This document shows positions 7,106-9,540 of a stretch of 9,540 bases of DNA, one piece after another. The first letter of the stretch is position 1. Every line of letters begins with the position of its first letter. The notes below the pieces were generated by a model. It saw only the letters and a program-made list of their open reading frames with translations. It searched no databases and was not told the DNA's origin. This stretch comes from Opitutia bacterium UBA6410 (GTDB lineage: Bacteria > Verrucomicrobiota > Verrucomicrobiia > Opitutales > Intestinicryptomonadaceae). The translations under genes and the position numbers were made by a program. The stretch is taken from assembly GCA_002437405.1 (NCBI GenBank), contig DJPO01000106.1, positions 397 to 9,936 on the forward strand. The letters run 5' to 3'.

Positions 7106-7183
7106 GGGCGCAAGGTGCGCCTCCCATTGAAGGGGGCAAAGCCCCCTTACGGCGATTTGCGTAGCAAATTGCGCCTATCCCCT
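7106..7183 (+). repeat. Three-hairpin intergenic repeat, copy B
   Basis: This 78-bp element is the inverted counterpart of copy A at 30-105 and begins 10 bases after the stop codon of the FAD oxidoreductase gene. Hairpin 1, at 7107-7121, is GGCGCA-AGG-TGCGCC. Hairpin 2, at 7130-7148, is AAGGGGGC-AAA-GCCCCCTT, one G-C pair longer than in copy A. Hairpin 3, at 7152-7172, has a 9-bp stem (one G-T wobble) around a GTA loop. Relative to copy A, the third stem carries a paired change (TTGGC/GCCAA becomes TTTGC/GCAAA). It sits in the 160-bp gap between the convergent FAD and TIM-barrel genes and could act as a 3'-end or bidirectional transcription barrier. There is no T-run after the stems. Confidence 0.88.
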
Positions 7184-7255
7184 CAAAACGGAAGGGTTTC
7201 TAATATACTCTATCTTCTTGTTTCGGGAATAATTTCAGGTGATTGTTTGACTGAA

Positions 7256-8173
7256 TTACGCTATCGCTTTTATCTTTTGTAGTCCTATTTTTAATAACTC
7301 TTCGGGTTGATATGTTGCCCAGTACTTTTTGTTAAAAATTTCGAGCGACAAGTACCCTTTAAAGCCCTGCTTTTTCATCTTCGGCAGGATTTCCCCGAAC
7401 GGGCAGATTCCCTCCGTCGGGAAAATTCTGTCCGCATCCGTTAGTTTTTCGCGCGGCGGATTTGCGGGGTAGTCGTTTATGTGGAAAACGTCCATATCCG
7501 CCAAGTTCAGCAACGCGAGCGAATCGAACGAATTTCCGCCCCTGTACAAATGGTAGAAGTCGAGCAAAAGCCCCGCCCGTCCGCTTCCCGTCCGCGCGGC
7601 GATGTCGAGCGCGTCGCCGAGCCTGTGCAGTGCGCGATGTCCCCAAAGTTCCAGCAGCGGTTTCACGCCGCACGGTGTCGCGATTTCGATTACCGCGCGG
7701 TATCTTGCGGCGTATTCGTCGAATTTTTGCGGGTCGAGCCTTTCGACCCCGAGCATTGTGCACGCGATGTTTTTGCTGCCGATTCCTGCCGCCCATTCAA
7801 TTTCGCGCTTCATTTGTTCGAGCCCTTTTGCTCGCTCGGTTGCGTCGTCGGACATACATTTTGCAAAGCCTATCAGATTGCAGACTTTGAGGTTTGCGTC
7901 CTCGAAGAGTTTTTTGGCGTCGGAAAGTTTTTTCCCGCGCGAAAAATATTCTTCCATATCGCGCGTCCACGGTTCTATCCCGTCGTATCCCGCTTGTGAA
8001 ACAAGTTCGACCTGCTTTTCGAGCGGCAGCTTGTAGCCGTTGAGCGTTCCGCAGTTCAGGGCAACGGGGAGTTTCTTTCCTTTGCCCGTTTCGCTACGGG
8101 TACAACCCGCAAATATTGTAATTGCCGTTGCGGTCAATGTCTTGACTGCAATGCGTCTTGATATTTTTTTCAT
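7256..8173 (-). CDS. Tat-type lipoprotein, xylose-isomerase-like TIM-barrel (sugar isomerase/epimerase/lyase family)
   Basis: I chose the ATG at 8173 (305 residues) because it opens directly into the export signal. A GTG at 8203 would prepend ten residues and overlap the upstream gene. The leader has SRRIAVK (5-11), close to the twin-arginine consensus, a short hydrophobic stretch, and FAGC (21-24) as a lipobox with C24 as the lipidated residue. The rest is an AP-endonuclease-2 / xylose-isomerase-like barrel: GYDGIEPW (62-69), then plausible metal ligands E175 (LLELWGH), D205 and H208 (LLLDFYHLY), H231 (FHINDY) and E278 (LSLEIF). Relatives isomerize, epimerize or cleave sugars and keto-sugars; the reaction here is unknown. 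The gene follows the Gfo/Idh/MocA oxidoreductase by 8 bases, so the two probably act on the same sugar in the periplasm. Confidence 0.87.
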   Translation of the reverse strand: MKKISRRIAVKTLTATAITIFAGCTRSETGKGKKLPVALNCGTLNGYKLPLEKQVELVSQAGYDGIEPWTRDMEEYFSRGKKLSDAKKLFEDANLKVCNLIGFAKCMSDDATERAKGLEQMKREIEWAAGIGSKNIACTMLGVERLDPQKFDEYAARYRAVIEIATPCGVKPLLELWGHRALHRLGDALDIAARTGSGRAGLLLDFYHLYRGGNSFDSLALLNLADMDVFHINDYPANPPREKLTDADRIFPTEGICPFGEILPKMKKQGFKGYLSLEIFNKKYWATYQPEELLKIGLQKIKAIA

Positions 8174-8181
8174 GGAATTTT

Positions 8182-9480
8182 TTAGATTGTCGGGAATTTC
8201 CACGGGGCGCGGTATTTCGGCTTGATTAACGCATCGGCGGCGGCGTCCGCAAACGTTTTCGCATTGTCGTCATATGAGAGCGTTTTGCCTACCCGCGCCG
8301 ATATGTTGCCCATGTGGGCGAGTTTTGCGCAGAATGCACCATTTTCGATGGAACAGGCGGTTTCGGTTTTTCTTGAACGTATACATTGTATGAAATTTTT
8401 TAAATGTGCAAGATGTTCGTTGTTTGTCGGTTTGCCTTTTTGCGGTTCGGGCGCGTCGATACATTTTGTTTCCGTGTTGGGGAACAATTCCCACCCCTCG
8501 CGGTTGGCTGCGAGGACTCCCCTTTCTCCGATAAACGCCACTCCATAGTTCATGTTATACGGGGCATAATTCGATGTGCTTACATTGCTCCAGCTGATTG
8601 ACGAATCGCCGAAGTCGTAGTTTACGTTTAATGTATCGAAGGTTTGCGAGTCGTTTTGGGGATAGAGAAATCTGCCGCCCAAAGCCGTGACTTTATTCGG
8701 AAAATCTGTTTTCCCGATACCTTTAACCGCCATATCGAGCAGGTGTACGCCCCAGTCCGTCATGAGTCCGCCTCCGTAGTTCCAGTGAACTCTCCAAAGT
8801 CCGTGGAAGCGGTTTTTATTATACGGCGACATTGGCGCGGGGCCCACCCACATATTGTAGTCGATATTCGCAGGTACGGGTTCGTCGGGAACTCTTGCTG
8901 CTCCCGCGCCGTATTTGAAATTGGCCCAAACATCGGTGCGCGCGATTTTCCCGAGTGCTCCGCTGCGTGCGATTCCAATGACCTTATCCCACATTTGCGA
9001 GCTGTCCTGTTGTTGTCCTACCGCCGCAACCCGATTGTATTTTTTTGCAAATTTTACCATTATATCGCATTCCGCCATGGAGTTTGCAATCGGCTTTTCC
9101 ACATAAACATCTTTACCGGCCGCGCAGGCGTCGCAGAAAATCAGGCAGTGCCAATGGTCGGGAGTTCCTATTATTACGGCGTCAACGTCTTTGTTTTCAA
9201 GAACCTTTCTGTAATCGGAATATAATATCGGTTTCTTCCCGAAAAGCTTTTCTGCTTCCGCACCCTTTGCCTGCAGAATATCCGTGTCTACGTCGGCTAT
9301 CGCCACGCATTCGGCTTCGCCAGTTGTCATTGCCGAGGCAAGGTCGCCCCAACCCATGCGTCTTGCACCTATCAAGGCTATCCCGATTTTATCGTTGGCG
9401 TTTGTTTTTGCGAAAACTCCGCGTGTTGCGAATGCGGTTGCCGCAAAAGCAGATGTTCTTAGAAATGTCCTTCTTTCCAT
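8182..9480 (-). CDS. Tat-exported Gfo/Idh/MocA-family oxidoreductase
   Basis: The 432-residue protein starts at the ATG at 9480, preceded by AGGT at about -8; an in-frame TTG at 9495 is less likely. The leader ERRTFLR (2-8), an alanine-rich hydrophobic stretch and VFA before the cleavage point form a classical twin-arginine signal, so it should be exported folded with bound NAD(P). The Rossmann domain has IGIALIGARRMG (32-43), the family motif GTPDHWH (105-111) and the cofactor/catalytic EKP (128-130). The C-terminal domain carries GGLMTDWGVHLLD (237-249), whose histidine is the usual catalytic candidate. The family oxidizes or reduces sugar hydroxyls; the substrate cannot be read from sequence. 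The EKP motif argues against the GH109 glycosidase branch. It is the promoter-proximal gene of a pair with the TIM-barrel lipoprotein. Sampled GC is only 42-45%, below that of ruvB. Confidence 0.92.
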   Translation of the reverse strand: MERRTFLRTSAFAATAFATRGVFAKTNANDKIGIALIGARRMGWGDLASAMTTGEAECVAIADVDTDILQAKGAEAEKLFGKKPILYSDYRKVLENKDVDAVIIGTPDHWHCLIFCDACAAGKDVYVEKPIANSMAECDIMVKFAKKYNRVAAVGQQQDSSQMWDKVIGIARSGALGKIARTDVWANFKYGAGAARVPDEPVPANIDYNMWVGPAPMSPYNKNRFHGLWRVHWNYGGGLMTDWGVHLLDMAVKGIGKTDFPNKVTALGGRFLYPQNDSQTFDTLNVNYDFGDSSISWSNVSTSNYAPYNMNYGVAFIGERGVLAANREGWELFPNTETKCIDAPEPQKGKPTNNEHLAHLKNFIQCIRSRKTETACSIENGAFCAKLAHMGNISARVGKTLSYDDNAKTFADAAADALIKPKYRAPWKFPTI

Positions 9481-9525
9481 TTTACTACCTTTCAAGAATA
9501 ATATTAGTTGTTGAATACGAAAAAG

Positions 9526-9531
9526 ATTATA
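9526..9531 (-). promoter_or_regulatory. Possible -10 element of the oxidoreductase/TIM-barrel unit
   Basis: A perfect TATAAT hexamer lies on the minus strand, 45 bases upstream of the Gfo/Idh/MocA start codon, implying a leader of roughly 40 bases. The matching -35 would fall beyond the window edge, so it cannot be checked. The upstream side is a run of seven G on the plus strand (C on the minus strand). The region is AT-rich, so a chance match is possible. Confidence 0.4.
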
Positions 9532-9540
9532 TCGGGGGGG

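Noticed and set aside
7130..7148. Hairpin AAGGGGGC-AAA-GCCCCCTT as an intrinsic terminator of the ruvB unit
   Set aside because: The stem is strong but no T-run follows on either strand, and the same hairpin is one of three in a repeated element. I list it as part of the repeat instead.
7231..7255. Weak inverted repeat ATTTCAG ... CTGAAT after the TIM-barrel gene as a terminator
   Set aside because: The stem is short with a bulge, is AT-rich, has a 12-base loop and no following T-run on the minus strand; it is indistinguishable from chance.
8182..9480. Assignment of the oxidoreductase as a GH109 NAD-dependent glycosidase
   Set aside because: The Tat leader and Rossmann fold fit, but the EKP motif and the GTPDHWH block match ordinary Gfo/Idh/MocA oxidoreductases, and I do not see the GH109 version of this region.

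Overview
This 9.5-kb bacterial chromosome window holds eight protein-coding genes and two copies of a structured intergenic repeat. I see no tRNA, rRNA, CRISPR array, transposase or phage gene. Sampled base composition is mostly high-GC (about 68% at 5641-5700), with AT-richer patches. The gene set suggests a carbohydrate-degrading bacterium of the PVC group, perhaps Verrucomicrobiota: a Tat-exported Gfo/Idh/MocA oxidoreductase paired with a Tat-type lipoprotein TIM-barrel enzyme, a secreted beta-helix glycosidase, and recF next to a MidA-like gene. The taxonomic placement is inference only.

Layout. On the minus strand from about 4946 down to 112 lie recF, a MidA-like methyltransferase-fold gene one base after it, a secreted beta-helix protein resembling GH110 galactosidases, and a stand-alone 5'-3' exonuclease of the DNA polymerase I N-terminal type. 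On the plus strand, diverging from recF across a 58-bp gap, are ruvB and, with zero spacing, a FAD-dependent (DAO-family) oxidoreductase ending at 7095. On the minus strand at the right are a Gfo/Idh/MocA oxidoreductase (8182-9480) and, 8 bases after it, a xylose-isomerase-like TIM-barrel protein (7256-8173). The latter converges with the FAD gene.

Functionally, the core 112-7095 mixes DNA repair and recombination genes (recF, ruvB, exonuclease) with two genes of uncertain role (MidA-like, FAD oxidoreductase) and one secreted glycosidase. The right-hand pair looks like a periplasmic sugar oxidation and isomerization or lyase unit, since both proteins carry twin-arginine leaders.

The most unusual non-coding signal is a 76-78-bp repeat present twice in opposite orientation (30-105 and 7106-7183). 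It begins 6-10 bases after the stop codon of the outermost gene on each side of the core block. Each copy folds into three consecutive hairpins, each with a three-base loop. Differences between the copies fall mainly in loops or in paired, compensating stem positions, which indicates that the structure itself has been maintained.
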